Shown here in pieces: positions 33,182 through 43,191 of a stretch of DNA of 64,000 bases. The position numbers were made by a program, and so were the translations under genes. A model generated the notes under the pieces. The model worked only from the letters and a program-made list of their open reading frames with translations, was not told where the DNA came from and ran no database searches. Source of the DNA: Didymella arachidicola (lineage: Eukaryota; Ascomycota; Dothideomycetes; Pleosporales; Didymellaceae); NCBI GenBank assembly GCA_016630955.3, contig CM049992.1, positions 248,001-312,000 on the forward strand, written 5' to 3'. Numbering within the stretch: the first letter of the stretch is position 1; each line of letters opens with the position of its first letter.

Positions 33182-33760
33182 CTACTCCCCACCCGCTTTG
33201 TTAGGATCGAACTGCCCCTTCCTCCTCCTCGTCTCATACACAAATCCATTGTTAACATACTCCTTCCCCCGGAACGTCATCGTATTCCCCATCACCAACA
33301 CAAACCCCTGCCCACTAAAGCCTTTGCTCGCGCCATTCCCACCTGTGCCGTCAACCACGCAGTAGTTAGATCCCAGCTTTGCCTTCTCGCCTTCAAGGTA
33401 GTCGCGGAATCCCGCTAAGCACATTTCGCGCTGCAGGTCCCAATAACCTAGGATCCACGGACCGGGTGAGATCTTGAAGATCCAGGGTATGGTGGAGCCC
33501 GTGTGGGTTGTGAGCATAACGGTGGCCACGATTGCTTTAGAAGAGTAGATCATGCGCACCTTGTCCGGCTTAGCAGGCAGATAAGTGTTGCAGAAGGTAT
33601 TGTAGCCGATTTTGTACTGCTCCTCAGTAGGGAGCTCGAGGGTCGTGCAGAGCTGCTTTGAGGTGTCGCGGCTCTCGAGGATTGGTTCCGAGTCAGCGTG
33701 AGGGTAGGCGAAGACTGTGGGGGCTGCGAAGGCCAGCAAGATTGCAGCTTTGAGTAGCAT
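33182..33760 (-). CDS. Small secreted protein, effector-like
   Basis: Single exon, 192 residues. Clear signal peptide (MLLKAAILLAFAAPTVFA), probably cleaved after VFA, then YPHADSEP. Four Cys (about residues 37, 57, 112 and 132) could form two disulfides. The mature part contains TIPWIFKISPG and a GFVLVMGNTMTF stretch that suggest a beta-rich fold; the C-terminus is basic (YETRRRKGQ). No family is recognised. Size, signal peptide and Cys count fit candidate effectors or small extracellular proteins; a role in host interaction is only inference. The leader is AT-rich and the gene is isolated from its neighbours. Confidence 0.75.
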   Translation of the reverse strand: MLLKAAILLAFAAPTVFAYPHADSEPILESRDTSKQLCTTLELPTEEQYKIGYNTFCNTYLPAKPDKVRMIYSSKAIVATVMLTTHTGSTIPWIFKISPGPWILGYWDLQREMCLAGFRDYLEGEKAKLGSNYCVVDGTGGNGASKGFSGQGFVLVMGNTMTFRGKEYVNNGFVYETRRRKGQFDPNKAGGE

Positions 33761-34522
33761 CTTCGGGGTGTAGGTGCTACCGTGTAAGTAAGGTGATCAA
33801 GTGGGCCAGTACGCTCCTCTGCTATCAACTCGCGTGTGTGGTTTTGATTAACGTTAGCATACTCGGTGTATATACCCTACAAATTCACCCGTGCGACAGG
33901 TGTAGACCAGAGACAAAGGCAGAAAGAACATCCATGTTTACTCCAGCCATCGCGAGTATGAACAAATGACAAGGTGGGAATCCTATACTTAGAGCGATCG
34001 ACAAGCCACAACCTGGGTATGCCGTTGGTCTGCTTCCTTTGTTGATGCTCGAGGGCAGGACAGATCGAATGTTGAGACTATCAGACAATGCTGCAGACAA
34101 AGAAGAGGCACGCAAAGAAAGAGCAAGGGAAGATAACTCTGAAGAAAGCGATGCAGAAAGAAAGGGAATTTGAGATGGGATGGCGCGAAATTGTGTTTGG
34201 TAGGCAGATAACAGGAAGGGCTCAACGTGCACTTGGAAGCGCGGGCTTAGACGCGGCAGGAGGAGATCGTTGCTGTTCGAGTGTATAGCAGATGCAAACC
34301 TAGAGAAGGGACGTTGCAATACTGAATGATTCCTGAACGATGATCTGAAATCGCGCTTGCTGTGACCGGCCGCCACGTAATAGGTAGTCAGGGCCACCCT
34401 CCAGCAGAACGCTCGAGGTTGCATGTGTATTGTTACGTCTTCTAGCATGTGACCGCTTGCGGCTCCATCTGAAACTACATGTTCACCAACTTGCTGATCA
34501 GCGCACCTTTCCCTGCTCTTTC
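33761..34522. other. Intergenic; 3-prime region of capping protein gene
   Basis: A 213-codon minus-strand frame (33885-34526) overlaps this stretch, but it is Ser/Leu-rich without motif, runs into the capping-protein stop, and is probably the 3-prime UTR. I see no supported gene. Confidence 0.4.
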
Positions 34523-35444
34523 TCATCGCCTAGCACCACCGCCAATGTCCTGACCCAGCCTGTACCCGCTGATCTTCTCCCACTCAATCTTCTGCCTCGT
34601 GATGGGCAGCTGTCTCCTCAAGCTCTTGAAAGCGCCCTCGCTCAGACTTCCAAACGCCTTGTTCAGATCCTCCTGGTACTTCTTCTCCGCTGTCGCAATC
34701 TGCCTAACGATCTCGCTCGCACTCGCGCCCACGCTGATGTTCAAGCTGACGTCCTTATTTGTCAGCAACCGCACATTGCCGTCCTCGTAGTAGTGTACGT
34801 CGACCTTAATTGTGCCAGTGAGGCCGCCGGAGGAGGGGCTGTAGAAGTAGGACGAGCGCCAGCGACCGTTCCAGTAGTTTGTGGGCGAGTACTTGTTCGC
34901 AACAGTTACAAGGGCGAGCTTCGAGTCGTCTTCGATTGGAAAGACACCGTAGGAGGACTTGGGGTAGTGCTCGCTCGTGTGGGTTCCGAGACTCTTGACA
35001 AGGCTCTTGCTGTGGATTGTCAGCGCTCCTGTTGTAAGCTGAGGCGTATAGTGTGGTCCCTACATAAGGTCCTCGTGCCGGCTCTCCGCTACGTGACTCT
35101 GTACTGCGCTAGCCTTTTGTGCCGCGTGGTCGAAATCGAAGGAGCTTTGTGTCTCGACATCGTAGTAGCGCCCGTCGCCCAGCGAGTTGTAAGGGCTGAC
35201 CAGAATCTCAGTGCTGCCGCCGGGGAGCTTCGTGGTGGTGAACTGCTCCTCGTTGTACTTCTCGTAAGCTGGCGCAAGCTCAGCCTCGATGTCTTGGTTC
35301 TCTACCACCGACTTGATCGCCTTAGTGACGTCCGCAAGCTGCGCCGTGTTAGCAGTGCAATGCGGAGGTGGGGCGCGGAGGAAGTCTTGCCTCGCCAGGA
35401 GGCGCGGACTCTATAAAAGAGCCAAGGGCCAATGCTGTTGACAT
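34523..35444 (-). CDS. cap1: F-actin-capping protein subunit alpha
   Basis: Three exons (35391-35444, 35064-35338, 34523-35009); 816 nt, 271 residues, normal for the family. The heterodimer with the beta subunit caps barbed ends of actin filaments at cortical patches. Diagnostic pieces: FIESAPPGELADV at the N-terminus, NKYSPTNYWNGRWRS and HYYEDGNVRL in the middle, and AFKSLRRQLPITRQKIEW at the C-terminus. The first intron (35339-35390) begins GCAAG and ends GCAG, a GC-AG intron: a GT donor giving the conserved N-terminus does not exist there. The second intron (35010-35063) has donor GTAGGG. The 18-residue first exon would be missed by a GT-only gene finder. Confidence 0.92.
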
Positions 35445-35798
35445 TTTGCTGGATTGAGGGTACTTGGAAGGACCCGTGGACGTGTTGTCGACGTGCAATG
35501 GGGTTGTTTGCGGGTGCTCGGGGGTGATGCGGAGGAAGCCAAGTTGACGATCGAGGGGTCCAACGGCAGGGGCACGTACCGCGCAGATGACTTCCCATGT
35601 TCACTTCGACACCACGATGCTTTAGAGTCACACGTTGATTGTTGATGCCTCAGAGAAGGGCATGATGTGTTCATTGTTCAATGTGGTGTTACTCGAAAGC
35701 CCAGTGAGTGCTATATCAATATACCGCCCAACGCCGCGCTGATCCCATGATGCTTGAGGAAGTATGTGTATAAGAAAGAATGAAGTCGTACAGCATCA

Positions 35799-37746
35799 CT
35801 ACTCGATGCTCATTTTCATGAGACCGTCGCTGGTGTCCGTCATACCTTGCAGCCCTACACGCTTAGGGCCCAAGGTGGGTGTCATGCTCATGCTGCCCCC
35901 GCTATTCGATCGCTCACCGTTCGACTGCCCGCTGATAGACGTCTCCCGACTTGCTTTCGCTGCTGTACCCCAGAGGCTGCCGTCACGTTGGCTTGGAGAC
36001 TGCGAGATGACAGGGCTGTTGTGCACGCTTAGGCCAGGCGATACTGCTCTTCGCTTTAGCGAGTGCTCATCAAAGTCGTCGTCACGCCGGCGTTTGTTAG
36101 ACTTCTTTAGCCCGTCTGCAGCGGTGGGTGGGTTCATGGACTGCGGTGTAGAGGCTCTAGATGTCCAGTTCAAATTGATGCTTTGATCTGGGGCTGGCAT
36201 ACCGTTGCCATTATTTGCTAGGACGGTAGGCGAATCCATGTTCATATCCTCGCTCATTGCTGCTGAGGATTCAGCTCGATTGAACGACGGCGGTGGCGGC
36301 GTTTGCGCAAGACGATGATTCCAGAAGTCCGTGCCTACCGAGTTGCGCCCTGTGTTCAACGAGCCGAAAGTGCCAAACAGTCCCTTAGTAGTGGAACCAT
36401 CCAAGCTCATGTTGCTCTCACTCTCTTCCTCAGGCACGCCCTCCAACGGACCGTCCAAACCAGGTACGGTAGGGAGAAGGTTAGGTGACGACTGGGCAGT
36501 CATCGACGGGCGCTCCAAATCTGTGTCATTCTCCCTGACCTGTCGAATGATCTCAGCCTCGCGGCGTGTCTCGCTGTCAACCGGTGCCAATTCGTCGAAG
36601 AGCTCGGCCTTGATACGACCGAATTGTCTAGACTTTGGCTATAGGTCATTAGTCTGCAGTCTGTGTGATAACTTGACCGTCACTCACCAGAAGATTACCC
36701 CTCCTTGTCACCGCTCTGCGAATGACGCCAGGTGTTTGAGGCATTGTGCTTGCTTCGTCTCCACTGTCGTTGCCAGACGAGATGTGGAGGTCGTTGGTGA
36801 AGAGTGAGAGGCTCTCGCGGCGGGAACTTTCCTTGCGCAGCACAGCCTCACGCGAGAAGTAGCCTTCACCTTTGCTGTTAGGTGGCGACGCGGGTCCCCC
36901 AGGACTTGCAAGAGAGCTATGTCCGCTTGCTGAGCTCGAGCTCTTACGGCTTCTACCTTTGCGCAACCTCGCTCTGTGGATAGTCATGAAATTGGGCACT
37001 CCAGCTTGCCCAGGTGAAAACATATTCGCAAAAGGACTGTTGTTGACGTTCGCAACTCCACCGAACATGATTGCTGTCTTTGCGGCCTGTGGTGTCATGA
37101 TCATGGGATCGTCGGTGTAGTCAGGATCCATTGAATCGAGCTCCTCAGAAGAGCTGCTGGAATCCTCTGACCCCATCATATTGATGCTGCCCACTGAGCT
37201 CGAAGGTGCTGTTCTACCGCCATTGCTCCAGGCGCCAATGTTGGGCGAATCCCCCATGATCATGGAATTTGCGCGAGGTCTTCTTGAAGGGATCTTGATT
37301 CCTTTCTGAGTGATCGTAGGTGAAGAGTCAGGCGAAGACTGATTGGGCAGCGTCGAGTGGTGAAGGTTGGTGCAAGCTCTCGAGAACTCAGCACCTCGTG
37401 AACGTCGGGGCAGCAGCGATGCAGGCGAAGCGTACGTATTGCGAGAGTCTAATTGCGGCGATAGAGGTACACGCGCAGCGAAGTGCGCAGGACTGGGCAT
37501 AGGCACCTCCCGCGAGGGCATCTGCAATGAAAGGCCTCTGGCGAGGAAGTCAGGGCGCCGTGGAGTGCTGGGGCTAGCAACCACGGTATGGTCATCCTTA
37601 GATTTTCTGACTGGCTCGTAGAATTTGGGCGAGGGTTCCAGTTTTGGTGTGCTGTCAGAGAGGGAACGCGCTTTGGACTTCTGCGGTGTTTGCATGGGCT
37701 GCGGGTCAAGCGCGCCTTCCCCGCGTCGAAGGCTATCAGTCAACAT
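35799..37746 (-). CDS. Ser/Pro-rich, probably nuclear protein, function unknown
   Basis: Two exons (36688-37746, 35799-36638), intron 49 nt with donor GTGAGT; 632 residues. The protein is almost wholly disordered and rich in Ser, Pro and Asn, with many S/T-P sites (for example SPSTPRRP, TPQKSKARS) suggesting regulation by proline-directed kinases. A bipartite-type basic cluster KKSNKRRRDDD ... LKRRAVSP is a likely nuclear signal. The exon junction lies in the best-ordered looking part, FGRIKAELFDELAPVDSETRR followed by an EAEIIRQVREND helix. I do not recognise the family; a transcription or cell-cycle regulator is a guess from composition. Confidence 0.75.
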
Positions 37747-38142
37747 GGTGTCGATTGTTGATGTGGAATTGGTAGTCGTTGGGTGTCAACATATCAGCCA
37801 GAAGCTTTGAGGAGACTGTGCGTTTTGCAAGACTATCTTTCATGATGAACCATGGGCCTGGAGAGACGGTTGGGGGATTGAAGCGGGGCGGGTACTCAAC
37901 CTCACGTGGCAAGCGCGGTTATGTCACAAATATCGCTACCTCATTGAATGTGCGAAACCTCGATCACAACTCACATGTGCTACAAATCCCAGCTCCTTGG
38001 TATCTCTCCATGATAGCAATTACATAGCGCACGATGGACCTGCTCGCGCCAAACTACTTGCTTCTGATCCCTTCCTGTGGCATTCGAGCTGTGGCACCCA
38101 GGGCCGCACCCTGATGCAGACCCCTGGCGCCTTTTCGAGACA

Positions 38143-39684
38143 TTAGGAGTTGACGATTCCCTCCACCCACTCAACGTCGTCCCACGTAGCCTCCCAAATG
38201 TTCAACACTGTCAGCATCCAGTCTTTGCCGTTGCGCTTCATAGAACCGATGCACCGGCAGATTCGGCCTCGTTGCATGAGACGCGCACTGTCATATTCGA
38301 AAAGTCGAACAGCCTTCCAGATTGCTGCAGCGTAAGTGGCCTGGATGTAGGGCGGTCTGGCATGAAAGAGGTCGCAGAAGGTGAAGCGTTGCTGGAGATC
38401 ATCACGTTCAGAATTGAGCACTCTGGCGTATAGCTCTATCAGAATATTGCTGCCCGCATTCGCTGCATGACAGCTTTGGCTGATCGCTTCGCCTACGCGA
38501 AAGCAGCTCCGCAGTACCGTGTTGGACGACATACCGATAATGGGCGAGCGGTCGCGTATTGCTGTGGGAAACGGGGATCTGACTATGGGTCTGCGAGCCT
38601 CTTCGCCCGTTGCTGCAAGTAGTCGACTCATAACCGTGACCGGCGACACAAACTTGTTTGACGTGCGGCTCGGGTTGCTTCTTTCTTCAATTGGTGCATC
38701 GTCACTTATGGCAGATGTCTCGGGCGTTTGGTGAAGCTCCCCCGACCCGTCCCGGGCGTTGAGTTTGCCAGGGGAACTTGACTGGAAACGAGGGCTGCCT
38801 GGGAGGCTCACATTGTCCGGGAGCAAGTCAAGTAAATCGTCATCCATCAAGTCATCATCGAAATCGTCGTCGTTGCTCATCGTCCGTGCAGACGCCGGTT
38901 GCTCTTGGATATTCGACAAGCATGGTGAGTTGTCAGCATTGCGTGTGTGGATATCAAAATCAAAGCATAGTTGCCCGAAGTCATCGTCATCATCTTCGAC
39001 CATGAAAGCAGACTGATATTTGCTGGAATCGTCAAGTTCCGAAATACCACCGGTTATCTTCCTATCGTCTTGCAAGTCAGCTCTTTGATGATTACTGGGG
39101 TGTGTTTCTGCAAGTGGACCAGCTGCTGCAAGTGTAGAGAGACAGGCTTCCGCACACCCATCCGGCTTTCGAGTAGCAGCCTCCGCAGCAGATTCAAGGC
39201 CACGCAGGGCGTCTGACACGCGTCTTTGGCTTTTCGCTGCTGTGCTCCTTGTAGCTGGCTTCTTCCTAGATGCTGCTTTCTCGCCATTGCGTGTGGACCG
39301 GCGTTTCGCTATAGGTCGAGAAGGCGGAGGCTGATCATTTGGTGTCGGTGCATACTTCACGAGATGCGCAGGCTCATCTGCATCACCCAATCCGAGGTAT
39401 GACGCTACAGTGGGGTTTCTGCGGCGACTTGACTTGCTCGTTGCTATTGCTTGGGCTGATTTCGGTTGCGTTTGTAAAACCGCTGAAGCGTGAGGTGGTG
39501 AGCTAGATTGTGTTGACCATTGATTAATGGCTATGAAACCCGTTGCGGACAGGGTAGGTGCACAATCTCTGTACACCCGGTGTTAGTGCATGATCCAGCT
39601 GAAAGCGATAGGTGTCGGAGGTCGATGAGTGATGCGTGATTGGGCGTCTCACGCAGCTGGACCAGCTTCACTCATGCCCTCCAT
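38143..39684 (-). CDS. Protein of unknown function with conserved-looking C-terminal domain
   Basis: Two exons (39653-39684, 38143-39568), intron 84 nt; 1458 nt, 485 residues. The 32-nt first exon supplies the only sensible ATG (MEGMSEAGPA); the second exon otherwise opens with GTG. The first ~330 residues are disordered with basic Ala/Lys/Arg stretches (RKKPATRSTAAKSQRR) and acidic runs (EDDDDDFG, DDDFDDDLMDDD). The last ~130 residues look folded (IELYARVLNSERD, FCDLFHARPPYIQ, LTVLNIWEATWDDVEWV) and remind me of an OB-fold-like module seen at the end of uncharacterised ascomycete proteins, which suggests a DNA-linked role. That is inference from memory, not a domain hit. Confidence 0.75.
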
Positions 39685-40355
39685 ATCCCATCTTTGATAC
39701 AACACGTCCGCTGTATCCATGACCTTCAACTCCAGAGCTGCAGTTGTAGATTGTGGATGTCGAATTGTAGATCATGGGGGGAACAGGAAACAGGCACCGG
39801 AGGCGTGAGGCTGTGTCGCGCCTTCCCAGCCCAATACCCCCACCACTAGCGCGGGGTCTCGCGGACCTGGAGCTTCAGGTCAAGGCAGCTCCATTCACTG
39901 CGTCACTCTGCAGGCTGCATACGATCAGGCTACGAGTATTGATCCCACATCACTAACAGCGGTTCCCGAGTGATCTATCACTTCCGTTGATACGACCAGC
40001 AACCTCGGTCTCGCGCAAACGCTATCTCTGGCTCCTGTAACACCGGCTTCCATCGACCAACCCCCGACATTGGCTCTGAATCAGATACCTGAGCGCAAGT
40101 CGTACAGTTCTCAACCAACCACCCTCTTCTGGCTGAGCGAAACAGTACTGCTTGTTTCGAACGGTTCACGTACGCCAAAGGTACCATTTATAGCAAGAGC
40201 TCGCGGCTGGGCCCTTGCTCGCATAGAATTCCAGTATGCCGGTATGTCTGTCTACCTTTATATGATATGTTGCCCTGGATTCACGTTTTGTGCGCGAGAT
40301 TCTTCCCTGTGTTTCCAAGATCTCTACAATTTAGCGCTCTTTTTATTGTCGGGTC

Positions 40356-41979
40356 ATGGATTCTGGTTTGAGCCTCGAATATGAGCCGCTTCTGGAAGTA
40401 AAGGCGCTCTGTCGCGTGACCTCAAGCAACTCATTTGTATCCCGCGACTTCCCAGCCCGTCGCTTGTATCTGAAGAGCGTCGCATTTCGGACCAAGCCTA
40501 AGGGCAGACGTGAGCGCAAACCACTGCATCATCACAAAACGCCTAACGCATACGCCAATCTTCCTATCTTCGAGAACCCATGTCCGCTTTGTTTCTTTGA
40601 CCACTGCCACAAGGTACTAAGATCTTGGATTGTCAACAGGCGAAACCTTACTCCGCTGTCACGGTTCAGATAGATCGACTGACGAGCGAACAATATGAAG
40701 AGAATGTAAGTGGTGATCGATGGCAGACTTCGAGCAATCACTGACTATTGTAGGACATCGGTGGTGTCGTTGATCTTATTGAAGTCATTCGGATCCAATC
40801 CACGGGCCCTACTGAAGCAGCACGTTCCTTGCGGAAGAAGCTGTAAGTCATGCGACGCAGTGCAGTAGAAAGAGGCTGACGAAGAAATAGCAAGTATGGC
40901 GATGCCCATCGTCAAATCCGCGCACTGGTGATCCTGGATGCTTTGATACAGAACGCAGGGTCGAGATTCCAAAAAACCTTTGCAGATGAGCCACTGCTCG
41001 AGCGCCTTCGAATATTAGCGCGAGATGAGACAGCTGATGTAGATGTTCGCAAAAGGGTGAATGTCCTCTTTCGGCAATGGGCTGTCGCATACAAAGGCAA
41101 GCCCGGCCTCGAACGCATCGCTGCCTTACACAAAGAGCTTCCTCGGAAGAGTCGACCTCAGCCACAGCAGTCACGTATCATTCGTGAGCAAGATGCTGAA
41201 GCAGCCCGGGAGCGCGAAGAGCACTCGCCTCCACCGATGCCCCAACCACGACGACCTGATCCTCCGCATACGTCTTCTTCTTCGAGCAGACCAGTAACCT
41301 TGGGCTCTACGTCCTCTGGTGGGTCTTCTCTCTTTAGTAGGAGTAAGAAGGACAAGAAGACTCCAAAGGGACAGAAGTTCAGCTTGGAGAGGGAGAAAGG
41401 GCAGATGCTGGAAACGATGGCATCTGCGAATGTTGCAAGCGCCAATCTGCTGAACGGATTGCAGCTTATCAATCGAGAGCAGCAGCGTGTCAGCGAGAAT
41501 CCGGAAGTCATGAACCGATTCGAGACCTGCAAGCAGCACCGTCGCCAGATCTTACGCTATATTCACCTCGTTGAGTCTGAGCAGTACATCGGTGGTCTCC
41601 TAAACGCCAACGACGAGCTCGTAAAAGCCCTTATGGCTTTTGAGATTATGGACAAGAGCATCGACGACGATGACAGCGACAGCGAAAATGAGTCAGACAT
41701 GGCTCAAGCAAAACTGGCAAGCTTGAAGATGCAAGAAGAAGCACCTCCCGCAAAGCCACCTCGGCCAATGAGCATCCCTATGCCTCCTGTCGCGGGCACA
41801 GGAGCGACAGGCAAGCAACGAGCTGACGTAGACAGCGAGCCGGAAGAAGACGACGATCCGTTCGGCGATAGCAATGGTCAGTGCACTTTGCACATAAGAT
41901 TGAATGTATACTGACCGAACGTGTAGCTGTTGCAACACCGTGGGCGGAAAAGAAAGAGCCTAGCTGGAGGGACGTATGA
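40356..41979 (+). CDS. Lsb5-like VHS/GAT-domain endocytosis protein
   Basis: Lsb5 links endocytosis and cortical actin through Sla1/Las17, Arf3 and ubiquitin. Firm exons: 40640-40705, 40754-40842, 40891-41876 and 41927-41979, joined by introns of 48-50 nt in frame. The VHS/ENTH-like domain starts KPYSAVTVQIDRLTSEQY and contains RALVILDALIQNAGSRFQ and FADEPLLERLR; a GAT-like helical bundle follows (about residues 210-310), then an acidic, Pro-rich tail ending WAEKKEPSWRDV. The start is uncertain. The intron ending at 40639 has a TACTAAG branch, and the best in-frame ATG I find is at 40356 with a donor at 40437, giving 27 residues unlike the short start I would expect. A 5-prime exon may be wrong by a few codons. 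Confidence 0.85.
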
Positions 41980-42478
41980 TGCACTCCGGTCGTGTTGGAA
42001 CACACAAAGGTTTTTGCTCCACAGTCCAACCTCAGACCTCAATACAAGCATACTTCTATGCCTCCACCAATGTTATTGATTCTTGATGCCAGAATCTGTG
42101 CCCTTGCGCCACAAGCTTGATCCTTCTGCACCGCCTCAAAAAGCGACGTCATCCAGACCGCGCTAGGTTATTCTGGTTTAGTGTCTTTAAACAGGGCTGG
42201 CCGCTGGTATCCTCCCCTACGCAATGACTTGGAGTTAACGCATATCCTCGTTTCGCACCCACCTTTCTGCCCACCAGTTTTACTCAAAGCACGCCAGGTT
42301 GGTAGCAGCCTCAGAACACGGCATTGTCGAAGCGACTGACCTGATGTATAGTACCCCATTTGGTATAACCATTTGCAGCTCTCTACGCAACATCCACCTT
42401 CGATCCTCGGTACTCATACGACGAAACCACTCTTCCAAAACTCACGAAGAAGAGTCCGAACAATCCTCGACTTCCAAA

Positions 42479-42598
42479 ATGCCTGCCTCTACCATCTCTT
42501 CATCTGCTGGCTCCGTCGTCAAGCCTCAGCCGGGCAAATGCAGCTGCCTTTCGACAGACGACTGCTCGTGCTGCTGCATCCCATGCACTGTCATGTGA
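42479..42598 (+). CDS. 39-residue Cys-rich peptide with C-terminal CaaX box (CTVM)
   Basis: ATG in good context (CCAAAATGCC) behind a leader rich in C and A. The product starts MPASTISSSAG, is Ser/Pro/Val-rich in its first half, and ends with seven Cys in the last 19 residues, the final four residues being CTVM. C-T-V-M is a CaaX box with Met last, which favours farnesylation. Ascomycete a-factor-type pheromone precursors are equally short, often start with MP-S/T-rich leaders and end in CVVM, CTVM or CVIM, so this is a candidate pheromone precursor. Against this, typical precursors have one Cys; the extra Cys (CSCCC upstream of the box) resemble palmitoylation clusters of Ras-type tails. A metallothionein is less likely because of the CaaX end. 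It converges with, and overlaps by eight bases, a minus-strand frame. Confidence 0.6.
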   Translation: MPASTISSSAGSVVKPQPGKCSCLSTDDCSCCCIPCTVM

Positions 42599-42920
42599 AC
42601 CAACCATAGTTCTTGAGTGGCATTGTCATGACGATACGAAACGATCGGTTGCGATATTCGAGCGAGTACGCCCTGTCAGGGCAGGAGGTCTCGCCTATGG
42701 GCGCTTGATTGGGCATTATATGTTGGCGCATTTTCTTTGGGTAGTCTACGACGGCAGGATTTCTACGGCATGCGAGCTGCTCGTCCAAATCGAGCGCTGA
42801 TGCCCACCTTGGAAATTCAGCACATTCTTCTTTTCCGACCTCTTGCTTCGATACGCGCTTCAAATCTTCGTTCACTCCCATGCTTACTTTGCATTTCTTG
42901 GTGACCTCCATCCGACGCAT
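42591..42920 (-). CDS. Orphan protein candidate, 109 residues
   Basis: ATG-initiated uninterrupted frame, basic N-terminal half (MRRMEVTKKCKV) and a C-terminus YSLEYRNRSFRIVMTM. Codon choice looks coding-like and there is no competing frame. A GTAAGC donor-like site near codon 12 could indicate an intron. No domain is recognised. The stop lies inside the end of the convergent CaaX mini-gene, so the two transcripts would overlap at their 3-prime ends. Confidence 0.35.
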   Translation of the reverse strand: MRRMEVTKKCKVSMGVNEDLKRVSKQEVGKEECAEFPRWASALDLDEQLACRRNPAVVDYPKKMRQHIMPNQAPIGETSCPDRAYSLEYRNRSFRIVMTMPLKNYGWFT

Positions 42921-43191
42921 CTAAACTAAGGAGGCGGCAGCCCATACGCGCCTGTCTGTGGTGTCAACAGGCCCGGGAAAACCGATACGCGCTCAGCCGG
43001 GCGCTTACAGCAACTTCCGGCCAACACCCTCGTGCAAAATGCGGCGCAGCGTTCCACAGTTGATGCCTATTGCAATCGCAAAATATATACCGGCTCGATG
43101 CGAATAATACAGCCATGAGTTCTTTACGTCGCGCCTTTTACCTCAGCACTTTTTTACATATGCATCAGTCCGTCATCTAGCTTCTGCAAGC

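Noticed and set aside
33885..34526. 213-codon minus-strand frame downstream of the capping protein gene
   Set aside because: Low-complexity Ser/Leu composition, overlaps the capping-protein stop, most simply 3-prime UTR.
40614..40639. 26-nt intron at the start of the Lsb5-like gene
   Set aside because: Below the workable size for spliceosomal introns; the GTACTAAG there is better read as the branch point of a longer intron.
42479..42598. Metallothionein
   Set aside because: Cys spacing is not the regular C-x-C series and the peptide ends exactly in a CaaX box with Met, which metallothioneins lack. Kept as an alternative only.
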